A model generated the notes under the pieces. The model was not told where the DNA came from. It did not search any database and saw only the letters and a list, made by a program, of their open reading frames with translations. DNA of 64,000 nt from Bacillota bacterium (GTDB lineage: Bacteria; Bacillota; Clostridia; Acetivibrionales; DTU013): contig JAEWQC010000349.1 in assembly GCA_023399355.1 (NCBI GenBank), positions 1-64,000 of the forward strand, given 5' to 3'. Below, one piece after another: positions 52,259-61,094 of this stretch (position 1 is its first letter; every line of letters begins with the position of its first letter). Position numbers and translations under genes: made by a program.

Positions 52259-53431
52259 ATGAGTAGTATTTTCGATGAGATCATTGACAGGAGAAACACG
52301 GATTCTTTGAAATGGGATTGCTGCAATGAAAGGTTCGGCAGAGGAGATATTCACCCGATGTGGGTAGCGGATATGGACTTCAAGTCTCCTTCCCAGGTAA
52401 CGGAAGCCATTATCCGGAGGGCCGGACATGGTGTCTTCGGATATACGGTAGTATCTGAGAAACTTACGGATGCAGTCGTTCACTGGATGGAGGGAAGAAA
52501 CGGCTGGACAGTGGACAAAAGCTGGATTGTCCATAGCCCGGGAGTTGTTACTTCGGTAGATATATCCATACTTGCCTTTACGGATGAAGGAGATAAGGTT
52601 CTGATACAGACCCCGGTTTATTATCCTTTCTATTCGAGTATCCGGAATAAAAAAAGGGAATTAATTGAAAATCCGATTATAGAGAACAAAGGGCATTATG
52701 AAATTGATTTTGACGACCTTGAAATAAAGCTTGCCAAGAATGTGAAAATGATGATTTTCTGCAGCCCTCATAATCCTATAGGGCGGGTATGGAAGGATAG
52801 TGAATTGGAACGGGTCGCAGAGCTTTGCCGTAAATATGATGTATTGCTGGTTTCGGACGAAATACATTCGGACCTGGTATTCAAAGGTCATAAGCATATT
52901 CCTGTTGCCACTCTATCTGAAGAATCATTAAGCAATACCATTACACTGCTGTCTCCGACAAAAACCTTCAATCTGGCCGGATTAGCCGAATCCTTCGCGA
53001 TAATCCCCAATATGAAACTCCGACAGAAATTCAAAGGCACTTTAAATAATACCGGAGCAGGTATGCTTAATATCTTTGGAATGGAAGCGGCTGAGGCTGC
53101 CTATACCTTTGGCGAAAGTTGGCTGGAAGAGTTGTTGGTGTATTTGGAGGACAATCTTGACCTGTTAATCGAATTTTTTGAAAAAAATATTTCCCGGATC
53201 AATGTAGTAAGGCCGGAGGCAACTTATATGGCATGGCTTGACTGCAGAGGGCTTCCGGTTCCAACAGAGAAATTGAAGGAGTTTTTTACCTATAAGGCCG
53301 GAGTTGGTTTGAATGATGGAATAACCTTTGGTAAAGAAGGGGATGGATTTCAAAGAATTAATTTTGCATGTCCAAGGGCATTGCTGCTGGAGGGACTCGA
53401 AAAAATAAAGGATGCCGTATCAAAACTATAA
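52259..53431 (+). CDS. patB: MalY/PatB family aminotransferase (C-S lyase)
   Basis: 390 aa, of normal length. Class I/II PLP fold: IHPMWVADMDFKSP at the N terminus, HNPIGRVW, SDEIHSDLVF, and the PLP lysine K235 in LSPTKTFNLAG. Enzymes of this group cleave cystathionine or other cysteine S-conjugates to a thiol, pyruvate and ammonia. It has its own promoter and is not coupled to the thiamine operon. Its thiol products could be used by the metY product at 11835, but no regulatory link is visible. Confidence 0.88.
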   Translation: MSSIFDEIIDRRNTDSLKWDCCNERFGRGDIHPMWVADMDFKSPSQVTEAIIRRAGHGVFGYTVVSEKLTDAVVHWMEGRNGWTVDKSWIVHSPGVVTSVDISILAFTDEGDKVLIQTPVYYPFYSSIRNKKRELIENPIIENKGHYEIDFDDLEIKLAKNVKMMIFCSPHNPIGRVWKDSELERVAELCRKYDVLLVSDEIHSDLVFKGHKHIPVATLSEESLSNTITLLSPTKTFNLAGLAESFAIIPNMKLRQKFKGTLNNTGAGMLNIFGMEAAEAAYTFGESWLEELLVYLEDNLDLLIEFFEKNISRINVVRPEATYMAWLDCRGLPVPTEKLKEFFTYKAGVGLNDGITFGKEGDGFQRINFACPRALLLEGLEKIKDAVSKL

Positions 53432-53445
53432 CGAAGCTAAATGTT

Positions 53446-53652
53446 TTCCGCCTTTATGGCTCTTTTGCTTCGCAGAAAGACTTAATGGCGGATACGGATT
53501 TGATTTTCAGACGGTGAGCATGTCCGCTTCCTTTATGGCTCCTTTGCTGCGAAAAAAGCTTTAATGGTGGATAACGTTTTGATTTTCAGGCGGTGAGCAT
53601 ATTCCCCGCCGCTACATCTCTTTTACTTCAGCAAATAAGCCGTGCGGCGGGA
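53446..53652. repeat. Dispersed hairpin repeat, cluster R5 (three copies)
   Basis: Three consecutive copies. Each has CCTTTATGGCTCTTTTGCTTC or similar, an AAAAGCTTTAATGG arm and a GATTTTCAGGCGGTGAGCAT tail. Outer arms CCCCGCCG and CGGCGGG close the last copy. Same family as R1-R4. Confidence 0.65.
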
Positions 53653-53728
53653 GCTGATGGGTTATAAAGAGGATCTACCCGCCCGCGAACGTATCATACA
53701 GGAGTGTACCGGCAGTGAACTGGCTTTG

Positions 53729-53757
53729 TTGACATGACTTTTTTTCTATGGTACTAT
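53729..53757 (+). promoter_or_regulatory. Promoter of the thiamine operon
   Basis: TTGACA (53729-53734), a 17-base spacer and TACTAT (53752-53757), directly before the TPP riboswitch. Confidence 0.75.
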
Positions 53758-53771
53758 CTATCTGTAATTTC

Positions 53772-53906
53772 ATACGGGGAGCTTGTGAGGCAGGCTGAGA
53801 GGAAGTGATCAACTTCGACCCATATACCTGATTTGGATAATGCCAACGTAGGGAGAAATTTTAACTAAGAGATTAGTGGATATTCCTGACGGGATACCCA
53901 CTTTTT
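53772..53906 (+). promoter_or_regulatory. TPP riboswitch with terminator
   Basis: The conserved TPP aptamer elements are present in order: GGGGAGC at 53776, AGGCTGAGA near 53789, CGACCC, ACCTGATTTGGATAATGCCA, and CGTAGGGA near 53848. The expression platform is a stem AGTGG...CCACT at 53875-53902 followed by TTTTT. Thiamine diphosphate should therefore stop transcription of the operon. Confidence 0.93.
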
Positions 53907-53929
53907 CATTATTGCCGGGAGGAAAGAAC

Positions 53930-55129
53930 TTGAAAAGTGAAAAGACATCCTTGCTTGGAAACGGTCTGCTCTGGTTTGGGGCGGCGATATCCATTGCAGA
54001 AATATTTACGGGAACATTCATAGCGCCCCTAGGCTTCGTAAAGGGTTCCATAGCCATATTGCTGGGGCATCTGATCGGCTGTACCCTGATGTATTTTGCA
54101 GGACTGATTGGAGGCATCACCGGAAAGAGTGCGATGGAAACAGTGAAAATTTCCTTTGGAGGCAAGGGCGCATTGCTGTTTTCTGCATTAAACGTATTGC
54201 AGCTTGTAGGTTGGACGGCAGTTATGATCATCAGCGGAGCAAGGGCGGCAACGATTATCGCCGATCCTTTGTTTGGCGCCCGGGCTGAAATGATCTGGTG
54301 CCTAGTCATCGGAGCTTTGATAATTCTATGGCTTCTGGCAGGAATGAAAATTTTGAGCACGGTCAATATTTTCGTAGTTGGAGCTTTATTTGCTCTTACC
54401 GTAGTATTGAGTACGGTGGTGTTTAAAAACGGGACCGCAGGAACAGAAACGCTGGCGGGAACAATGAGTTTTGGGACTGCGGTGGAATTGTCGGCAGTAA
54501 TGCCGCTTTCCTGGCTGCCGCTGATATCGGATTACGTAAAAAGGGCACGCCGGCCAAAAGCAGCGACACTGGTGGGCTCGACGGCATATTTTGTTGGCAG
54601 TTGCTGGATGTATCTTATTGGACTGGGCGCAGCAATTTTCGCAGGGGAGTCCGATATTGCCAAAATCATGCTTCAGGCCGGCATGGGTTTCGTCGGGGTC
54701 TATATCATCATTGCAGCTACTGTAACGACAACGTTTCTGGATGCTTTTTCCGCGGGAGTCAGTTTGAAGACAATTACCTCAAAAATTGATGAAAAGTGGA
54801 TTGCAGTAATCATCACGGTCGTTGGAATTTTTATGGCCATGTTCACGCCGATTGAACAATATGAGAACTTTTTATCCCTGATCGGATCTGTGTTTGCCCC
54901 GATGATAGCCATACTTGTTACGGACTTCTTTATCTTGAAAAAAGACCATACCAGAAAAAGCTTCAGTATCCCTAATTTGATTTTATGGGCAGCCGGTTTT
55001 GCTGTTTACAGAATGTTTCTCAACATGGATACGGTTATCGGAAGCACACTGCCTGTGATGATAGCCATCAGCATTCTGTGCATATTGATGAATGGAGGAA
55101 GAAGAATTGTTCAGAAAATATTTAGATAA
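53930..55129 (+). CDS. cytX: Hydroxymethylpyrimidine transporter CytX
   Basis: 399 aa from TTG 53930, with GGGAGGAAAG upstream; an open frame from 53876 starts inside the riboswitch terminator and is not used. Twelve membrane segments of the NCS1 family (LLWFGAAISIAEIFTG, GGITGKSAMETVKISFG). Placement under a TPP riboswitch with thiM, thiE and thiD supports CytX, the importer of the thiamine pyrimidine precursor. Confidence 0.88.
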   Translation: MKSEKTSLLGNGLLWFGAAISIAEIFTGTFIAPLGFVKGSIAILLGHLIGCTLMYFAGLIGGITGKSAMETVKISFGGKGALLFSALNVLQLVGWTAVMIISGARAATIIADPLFGARAEMIWCLVIGALIILWLLAGMKILSTVNIFVVGALFALTVVLSTVVFKNGTAGTETLAGTMSFGTAVELSAVMPLSWLPLISDYVKRARRPKAATLVGSTAYFVGSCWMYLIGLGAAIFAGESDIAKIMLQAGMGFVGVYIIIAATVTTTFLDAFSAGVSLKTITSKIDEKWIAVIITVVGIFMAMFTPIEQYENFLSLIGSVFAPMIAILVTDFFILKKDHTRKSFSIPNLILWAAGFAVYRMFLNMDTVIGSTLPVMIAISILCILMNGGRRIVQKIFR

Positions 55130-55931
55130 TACCAGGTTAAAAACTCCGCTGGTTCACTGCATCACAAACTATGTTACAGTCAATGACTGCGCCAACATCC
55201 TGCTGGCATGCGGCGCCTCTCCCATCATGGCGGACGATGCGGACGAAGTGGAGGAGATCACTTCCATATGCAATGCACTCGTCATCAACATTGGAACCTT
55301 GAATGAAAGGACGGTACAGTCCATGCTCAAGGCAGGCAGGAAAGCGAACGAACTGGGGCACCCGGTTGTCCTGGACCCGGTCGGTGCCGGCGCATCCGCT
55401 CTCCGGAACTCAACGGTCTTTCAGCTGCTAAAAGAGGTCAAATTCGCCGTGATCCGCGGAAATATCTCAGAGATCAAGACTGCAGCCATGGGAAGCGGAA
55501 CAACAAAAGGTGTGGATGCGGATGTCAGTGATAGGGTTACTGAAGGAAATCTCCGGGAAGCCGTAGCATTTGCCCAGGGCCTGAGCCTTAGAACCGGCGC
55601 GGTGATCGTTATCACCGGTGCAATAGATATTGTGGCTGACGGCAGGAGAGCTTATGTCATCCGGAATGGACATGCGCTCATGTCTAAAATCACAGGAACA
55701 GGATGTATGCTCACTACTGTTATTGCCGCATACTGCGCAGCCAACCCGGAGGATATGACCTCAGCGGCTGCTGCAGCAGTCAGTGCGATGGGCCTTTGCG
55801 GCGAACTGGCGTATGAAAAGCTGCAGAAGGAAAATGGCGGTACATCAAGCTATCGAACCTATTTAATTGACTTTATGAGCAGCATGGATGGAGAACTGCT
55901 TCAAGGGGGGTTGAAGGTTGAAAGTCGATAA
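55107..55931 (+). CDS. thiM: Hydroxyethylthiazole kinase
   Basis: 274 aa from TTG 55107 (GGAGG 7 bases upstream); ATG 55092 is the alternative. Ribokinase-like ThiM: PLVHCITNYVTVNDCANILLA at the N terminus, VLDPVGAGAS, and ITGTGCMLTTV with the catalytic cysteine. It phosphorylates the thiazole moiety for salvage. It overlaps cytX by 23 bases and thiE by 14. Confidence 0.94.
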   Translation: MFRKYLDNTRLKTPLVHCITNYVTVNDCANILLACGASPIMADDADEVEEITSICNALVINIGTLNERTVQSMLKAGRKANELGHPVVLDPVGAGASALRNSTVFQLLKEVKFAVIRGNISEIKTAAMGSGTTKGVDADVSDRVTEGNLREAVAFAQGLSLRTGAVIVITGAIDIVADGRRAYVIRNGHALMSKITGTGCMLTTVIAAYCAANPEDMTSAAAAAVSAMGLCGELAYEKLQKENGGTSSYRTYLIDFMSSMDGELLQGGLKVESR

Positions 55932-56559
55932 AGACAGCCTGCGGTTATATGCAGTGACCGACAGGGCATGGCTGGTGAATGCTACTCTTGAAGAGCAGGT
56001 AGAAGCTGCTATCCAGGGAGGGATCACCTTTTTGCAGCTAAGGGAAAAGGAACTTCCAGTTGAGGAATTTATAAAACTGGCCGGGGAAATTAAGAAAATC
56101 ACTGACAGGACAGGTATCCCGTTTGTCATCAATGATGAGCTTGAGGTCGCACTTGCCTGTGGCGCGGACGGAGTGCATGTGGGACAGAGTGATTTGTCGG
56201 CAGGCGAAGTCCGCAGACGGGTCGGGGAAGGTAAAATCCTGGGTGTTTCGGTGCAAACTGTGGAACAGGCGGTCCTGGCTGAAAGGGAAGGTGCTGATTA
56301 TCTGGGTGTCGGAGCGGTATTTGCAACATCAACCAAGCTGGATGCCGGCACGGTTTCCTTCGAATCCCTCAAAGCTATTTGTGAAGCGGTTTCCATTCCT
56401 GTAGTAGCTATTGGCGGGATTAACAGGGAAAACGTACCGGAGCTTTCCGGCAGTGGAATCAGCGGGATAGCTGTGGTTTCCGCCATCTTTGCACAAAAGG
56501 ATATCAAAGCTGCGGCAGTGGAACTGGCTGGACTTGTCGGAAGGGTCGTGAAGCTATGA
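55918..56559 (+). CDS. thiE: Thiamine-phosphate synthase
   Basis: 213 aa, TTG start after GGGGGG. TIM barrel with ITFLQLREKELP, FVINDELEVALACGADGVHVGQ, the phosphate-binding ATSTKLDAG region and VVAIGGINREN. It joins HMP diphosphate with thiazole phosphate. Its stop overlaps the HAD gene by 4 bases. Confidence 0.94.
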   Translation: MKVDKDSLRLYAVTDRAWLVNATLEEQVEAAIQGGITFLQLREKELPVEEFIKLAGEIKKITDRTGIPFVINDELEVALACGADGVHVGQSDLSAGEVRRRVGEGKILGVSVQTVEQAVLAEREGADYLGVGAVFATSTKLDAGTVSFESLKAICEAVSIPVVAIGGINRENVPELSGSGISGIAVVSAIFAQKDIKAAAVELAGLVGRVVKL

Positions 56560-57206
56560 AGCTGCGGGGAGCGATCTTTGACCTGGATGGGACTCTTTTG
56601 GATTCCATGGGCATCTGGGAAACGATCGGAGATGAATATCTGTTGACGAAGGGCTGCAAACCCCTTCCCAACTTGTGGGAGAAGCTGAAACCGATGAGCA
56701 TGCTTCAGACCGCAGTTTATTTCAGGGAGGAATACGACTTGAAGGACAGTGTGGAGGATATCAGTTCACAGGTGAATGCCATGATTGAACACAAGTATTT
56801 CAGAGAGATCGGGTTTAAGCCTTATGCGCTGTCATTTATCAAGAAGTTGGACCAACTTGGAGTGAAGATGTGTATTGCAACAGCTACGGACAGGCATCTG
56901 GTGGAAGCAGCTTTGAAAAGGCTTGATTCCCTGGAATATTTCTGCGGGATCGTTACCTGTACTGAAGCAGGCTGCGGCAAGGATCGGCCTGTAATTTATG
57001 AAAGGGCCCTGGAACTGTTGAATACGGAAAAAGAAAATACAATTGTATTTGAAGATGCTTGCCATGCCATTGAGACTGCAAGGAAAGCCGGATTTTTGGT
57101 AGCGGGTGTACAGGATGCGAGTTCAGACTGTGACCGGGAGAAAATAATAAGGATTGCCAACTGGTACATTCATTCATTTGAGGAATTGGAGCTGAATCAT
57201 TTATGA
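56556..57206 (+). CDS. HAD-family phosphatase in the thiamine operon
   Basis: 216 aa. Motif I is FDLDGTLLDSMGIW (nucleophile Asp and acid/base Asp), then CIATATDRHLVEAAL (motif II) and FEDACHAIETARKAG (motif IV); beta-phosphoglucomutase-like cap. Coupled by 4-base overlaps to thiE and thiD, so it probably dephosphorylates a thiamine intermediate such as thiamine phosphate, or removes a damaged by-product. The substrate is inferred from context alone. Confidence 0.85.
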   Translation: MKLRGAIFDLDGTLLDSMGIWETIGDEYLLTKGCKPLPNLWEKLKPMSMLQTAVYFREEYDLKDSVEDISSQVNAMIEHKYFREIGFKPYALSFIKKLDQLGVKMCIATATDRHLVEAALKRLDSLEYFCGIVTCTEAGCGKDRPVIYERALELLNTEKENTIVFEDACHAIETARKAGFLVAGVQDASSDCDREKIIRIANWYIHSFEELELNHL

Positions 57207-58006
57207 AAAAGATATTGACGATTGCCGGTTCGGATTGCAGCGGCGGTGCGGGAATCCAGGCGGACATCAAGACCGTGACGGCGCATGGAATGTATGCCAT
57301 GAGTGCTATCACCGCTTTGACAGCCCAAAATACGACAGGCGTTTATGGCGTCATGGAAGCGTCACCTGAGTTTGTAGGACAACAGCTGGACTGCATTTTC
57401 AGCGACATTATTCCGGACGCCGTTAAAATCGGGATGGTCTCAAACATCGATATTATCCGGATGGTTACAGACAAATTATTGGAATATCAAGCGAAGAATA
57501 TCGTGGTGGATCCTGTAATGGTTTCAACCAGCGGGAGCAGACTTTTGAGTGATAATGCCGTTGAGACAATGGTTTCAAGACTTTTACCCATGGCGGACAT
57601 TATGACGCCCAACATCCCCGAGGCGGAAGTTTTGACCGGAAGGACGATTGAAACAGAAGAGGATATGCTAAAAGCAGCCGAGGATATTTCCAAAATCATT
57701 CACGGTGGAATTCTGATCAAAGGTGGGCATCTTACCGATTCAGCAGATGATTTGCTATATATGTCCGGGGAGGTGCACTGGTTTCATTCCTGCAGGATCG
57801 ACAACCCGAATACCCATGGTACGGGTTGCACCCTTTCTTCTGCAATCGCCTGCAATCTTGCATTGGGACTTGATTTGAAGGAAAGTGTAAGGAATGCGAA
57901 AAAATATGTCAGCAAAGCTTTGTCGGCCGGACTTGACCTTGGAAAGGGCAGTGGTCCGTTGAATCATTGCTTTAATATCATGGAAGCAGATTTTCTTAAG
58001 AAATAA
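57203..58006 (+). CDS. thiD: HMP/HMP-phosphate kinase
   Basis: 267 aa. Ribokinase fold with ILTIAGSDCSGGAGIQADIKT at the N terminus, VVDPVMVSTSGSRLL, and NTHGTGCTLSSAIA with the active-site cysteine. It phosphorylates hydroxymethylpyrimidine twice. Last gene of the cytX operon. Confidence 0.95.
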   Translation: MKKILTIAGSDCSGGAGIQADIKTVTAHGMYAMSAITALTAQNTTGVYGVMEASPEFVGQQLDCIFSDIIPDAVKIGMVSNIDIIRMVTDKLLEYQAKNIVVDPVMVSTSGSRLLSDNAVETMVSRLLPMADIMTPNIPEAEVLTGRTIETEEDMLKAAEDISKIIHGGILIKGGHLTDSADDLLYMSGEVHWFHSCRIDNPNTHGTGCTLSSAIACNLALGLDLKESVRNAKKYVSKALSAGLDLGKGSGPLNHCFNIMEADFLKK

Positions 58007-58148
58007 TTTCAACCGGTGCCCAATCTGTAATTTTATCTATGATAGAGCTAAAAAATGGTATATGGTTCAGCAAAAGAAAAATTGCACCTGACACCAGAAC
58101 AATACCCATGATGAGCAGCCATTCTTTAAATGCAATGGGGCTTTTCAT
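57996..58148 (-). CDS. Small single-span membrane protein
   Basis: 50 aa from the ATG at 58148, which has AGGAGGTG at ideal spacing. One hydrophobic segment (WLLIMGIVLVSGAIFLLLNHI) and a short polar C terminus. It converges with thiD and overlaps its end by 11 bases. Its promoter side faces the four phased TTAA repeats at 58209-58245, shared with phnM, so it may belong to the phosphate-starvation regulon. I do not recognise a family. Confidence 0.55.
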   Translation of the reverse strand: MKSPIAFKEWLLIMGIVLVSGAIFLLLNHIPFFSSIIDKITDWAPVEIIS

Positions 58149-58204
58149 GCTGAACACCTCCTGTTTCAATTCTTGACTTAATAGTAGCATGAACGAACCT
58201 GTGC

Positions 58205-58247
58205 CTGGTTAAGTGTGGGTTAATTGCAGATTAATCCTGGATTAATT
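58205..58247. promoter_or_regulatory. Four 11-bp-phased Pho-box-like repeats
   Basis: GGTTAA, GGTTAA, GATTAA and GATTAA place TTAA at 58209, 58220, 58231 and 58242, exactly 11 bp apart. The Bacillus PhoP box is TT(A/T)A(C/T)A with this spacing. The site lies between the small membrane protein gene and phnM. Confidence 0.65.
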
Positions 58248-58372
58248 TTTTTGTTACAAAAAAGTGTTCATGCTAAAACCGGATATTTTCCTCATTTAAC
58301 TATTAATTTACCAGTAATTAATTTGGTTTTATCATTGCTGGATTACATTATCCACATAAGGAGTTTATGAGG

Positions 58373-59596
58373 ATGAATAATAATGTGCAATATATTACCA
58401 ATGTTAATGTCATTACAAAAGATTCCATTCTTGAAGACCAGTGCATCATTCTCGAGGATGACCGGTTTAAGGGAATTCTTCCAATGTATAAAATGGCGGA
58501 GGCCCTTTCAGATATGGCTGGCGGGAAGATTCATGACGGGAAGGGAGCTTTTGTTACTGCAGGCTTTATAGATATCCATTCGGACAATATTGAATCGGTC
58601 GTTCAACCAAGACCTACAAGTATTATTGATTTTGAAATTGCTTTAGTGGAGCATGAAAAGCAGTTGGTCAATCAAGGAATTACGACAATGTACCATTCAT
58701 TGTCGTTTTTAAGGATGGATGGGGGCGCAATGAGGGACAAGGAGGCCAGAAAGCCTGAAAAGATGAGGCTGCTGGCGGAACTGATCAAATCTCTTCATGA
58801 GCGGAGCCATCTTATTCGACATCGGTTCCATTGCCGGTATGACATCAGAAATTCTGAAGGATATGACACCCTGATGGATTATATGGAGAAAGACTATATC
58901 AATCTGCTTTCTTTCAATGATCATACTCCAGGCCAGGGACAGTACAGGGATCTGACGAAATACAGGGAAAGCCTGAAAGGCTATAAACCTGAACTCGGGG
59001 ATGGTCAGATAGACACCATGATCGGGGAGAGAATGGCTGTTCCAAAGATCAGCAGGGAGATGATTGAAAAGACAGCGGCTGTTGCCCGAAGCAAGGGGAT
59101 ACCGATTGCTTCACACGATGATGACAGTGAGGAAAAACTGGAGTATGTGCATACTGAGCTGAGGGCGGAGATCAGTGAGTTTCCGGTTGAACTGAGTGTT
59201 GCCAGAAAGGCAAAAGAAAAAGGGATGCACACGGTTGCAGGTGCCCCGAATGTCCTGATGGGAAGATCCCACTCCGGGAATTTATCTGCAATCGAAGCCA
59301 TTTTAGATGGTTCTATTGACATTCTGTGTTCCGATTATTACCCTCCGGCTATCCTTCATGCCTTGTTCAAGCTTCACAACGATTATGGGATGAAGCTTTG
59401 GGATTGTTTCAATCTGGTCACGCTGAATCCGGCAAAAGCGCTTGGCATGGACAGGGAATTCGGATCTGTCGATGAAGGGAAAAAGGCGGATTTCCTGATG
59501 ATAGATATGATAAATGATATGCCATTCATAACGAGGGTTTTTATTGACGGGAAACTGGTTTCTGAGTTGAATTACAGGCTGGAAAAGTATGCTTGA
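58373..59596 (+). CDS. phnM: Alpha-D-ribose 1-methylphosphonate 5-triphosphate diphosphohydrolase
   Basis: 407 aa from ATG 58373 (AAGGAG 9 bases upstream); ATG 58367 is too near the site. Amidohydrolase fold of the PhnM group: VTAGFIDIHSDNIE metal motif, HDDDSEEKLEY, APNVLMGRSHSGNLS and SDYYPPAILHALF. It removes diphosphate in the C-P lyase pathway. It opens a run of phosphonate-linked genes; phnGHIJKL are not in the window and may lie further downstream. Confidence 0.9.
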   Translation: MNNNVQYITNVNVITKDSILEDQCIILEDDRFKGILPMYKMAEALSDMAGGKIHDGKGAFVTAGFIDIHSDNIESVVQPRPTSIIDFEIALVEHEKQLVNQGITTMYHSLSFLRMDGGAMRDKEARKPEKMRLLAELIKSLHERSHLIRHRFHCRYDIRNSEGYDTLMDYMEKDYINLLSFNDHTPGQGQYRDLTKYRESLKGYKPELGDGQIDTMIGERMAVPKISREMIEKTAAVARSKGIPIASHDDDSEEKLEYVHTELRAEISEFPVELSVARKAKEKGMHTVAGAPNVLMGRSHSGNLSAIEAILDGSIDILCSDYYPPAILHALFKLHNDYGMKLWDCFNLVTLNPAKALGMDREFGSVDEGKKADFLMIDMINDMPFITRVFIDGKLVSELNYRLEKYA

Positions 59597-59610
59597 GAAG
59601 GAGAAGGTTC

Positions 59611-60276
59611 ATGCTATATGAGTTTGAAGCACTCTTGCCGATCGGACAGGATGCAGCAGAGAAAATGCTGGGCGAGAAACCTGTTATTCACCCGACTTCG
59701 ACTATACGGAAGAGTTTTCTGGGAAGCTGGACGGACATAGGTCCACGAGTAGATATTACAGAGTCTGAGGTGGGCGACTATACCTATTTTGCGGGAGATG
59801 CATCCGCCATCTATTCAACAATAGGAAAATTCTGTTCCATTGCATCCCATGTAAGGATCAATCCCGGCAACCATCCCATGCAGAGGGTCATTCAGCACCA
59901 TTGCACCTATCGCAGAGTTCCATACGGCTTTGATACGAAAAATGATGCGGAGTTTTTCGACTGGCGCAGGGCTGATCGGGTTGAAATAGGCCATGATGTC
60001 TGGCTGGGGCATGGCGTTATCGTAATGCCCGGTGTCAAAATCGGGTCTGGAGCCGTGATCGGATCGGGAGCTGTTGTAACAAAGGATATTCCGCCCTATG
60101 CTGTTGCGGTGGGCGTGCCGGCAAAAGTTATCAAAATGAGATTTGAAGAGGCTGTGGTCGAGAAAATTATCAAAAGCTGCTGGTGGGAGTGGGACAGAAA
60201 AACACTGAAGGAAAGGTTTGAAGAGTTTCTTGATCCGGAAAGCTTCTTGAAAAACTCTTCCGGGAGCTGGAGGTAA
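59611..60276 (+). CDS. Phosphonate-cluster hexapeptide-repeat transferase
   Basis: 221 aa from ATG 59611 (AAGGAG upstream). Left-handed beta-helix repeats (VEIGHDVWLGHGVIVMPGVKIGSGAVIGSG) of the acyltransferase type, preceded by SIASHVRINPGNHP and followed by AVGVPAKVIKMRF. The family occurs in many phosphonate utilisation clusters (Phn threonine-type transferases). It may acetylate an aminophosphonate or ribosyl intermediate. The start lies 14 bases after phnM, so it is co-transcribed. Confidence 0.85.
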   Translation: MLYEFEALLPIGQDAAEKMLGEKPVIHPTSTIRKSFLGSWTDIGPRVDITESEVGDYTYFAGDASAIYSTIGKFCSIASHVRINPGNHPMQRVIQHHCTYRRVPYGFDTKNDAEFFDWRRADRVEIGHDVWLGHGVIVMPGVKIGSGAVIGSGAVVTKDIPPYAVAVGVPAKVIKMRFEEAVVEKIIKSCWWEWDRKTLKERFEEFLDPESFLKNSSGSWR

Positions 60277-60280
60277 GGAT

Positions 60281-61057
60281 ATGGAAATGAATTATACGGA
60301 CTATATCGTATATGTCAATAAATTGCTGCTGGACGGAAGTGTTCGTAAAGCGGTGGACAAGCTGGAGCCTCTTGGCAAATTTGAGATGAGGGGTATTGGC
60401 CAGTGGGAGCCGATTTATTACCCGGGGTTCACCTTAATTACACCTGTCTGTGGAGAGGACCGTGACAATGCGGATACTTACAAAAAACTTCTGACGGTCA
60501 GGAAGCAAAGGTTATCAGGGAACATCAACTTATCCAAATGCGTTGAGGCTCCGGATCAGGCTCTTCACATGACTGTGGCACGTCTTGTTTCAGGCACGGT
60601 TTATGAAGCAAACAGAATCGAACAGCATACAGACTCTTTTTTAGCCCGTATGCAGGGACTGTTTGAAAAACTCGCCATCTCCGGGCAGCTTCGGTTTGAA
60701 ATCAAAGGTGTCTGTGTTCTCCCCCAGGGAGTGATTGCTGCAAGTGTAGCTCCAAAGAATGAAGCGGATTACAATTGTCTGCAGAATCTCAGAGACTTCC
60801 TTTATTCGGACAAGACTCTGCAAGCCTTCGGAGTGGAGCGCAAGAGAGAATTCGTCGGACATATCTCCCTATTTTATGTTGAGAAAGAACTGGACAACAT
60901 GGAAAAACAAATACTCCATGATACCATCATCCATATAAACAGGCAGTTCTTTGCAGAACCGCTGCCTTTCCGGATAAGGAAAGCTGAAGTAAGAAAATTC
61001 AATAACTTTCTACATTTTGACCGTGAGGAAAACTGGCCGGTATTTGAGTTTATCTGA
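60281..61057 (+). CDS. 2H phosphoesterase superfamily protein
   Basis: 258 aa. Two H-x-(T/S) motifs, LHMTVARL (about residue 95) and GHISLFYV (about residue 195), define the 2H fold used for cyclic phosphodiesters and 2'-5' linkages. It sits 4 bases after the hexapeptide transferase in the phosphonate operon. Since the C-P lyase route yields a 1,2-cyclic ribose phosphate that PhnP opens in E. coli, a PhnP-like job is plausible; this is inference. I do not recognise the exact subfamily. Confidence 0.72.
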   Translation: MEMNYTDYIVYVNKLLLDGSVRKAVDKLEPLGKFEMRGIGQWEPIYYPGFTLITPVCGEDRDNADTYKKLLTVRKQRLSGNINLSKCVEAPDQALHMTVARLVSGTVYEANRIEQHTDSFLARMQGLFEKLAISGQLRFEIKGVCVLPQGVIAASVAPKNEADYNCLQNLRDFLYSDKTLQAFGVERKREFVGHISLFYVEKELDNMEKQILHDTIIHINRQFFAEPLPFRIRKAEVRKFNNFLHFDREENWPVFEFI

Positions 61058-61094
61058 GGAGTTCGAGGGTGGATATCCCCACCCGGAGGTGCCT

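Noticed and set aside
53876..53929. Upstream extension of cytX
   Set aside because: It runs through the TPP riboswitch terminator; TTG 53930 has a proper ribosome site.
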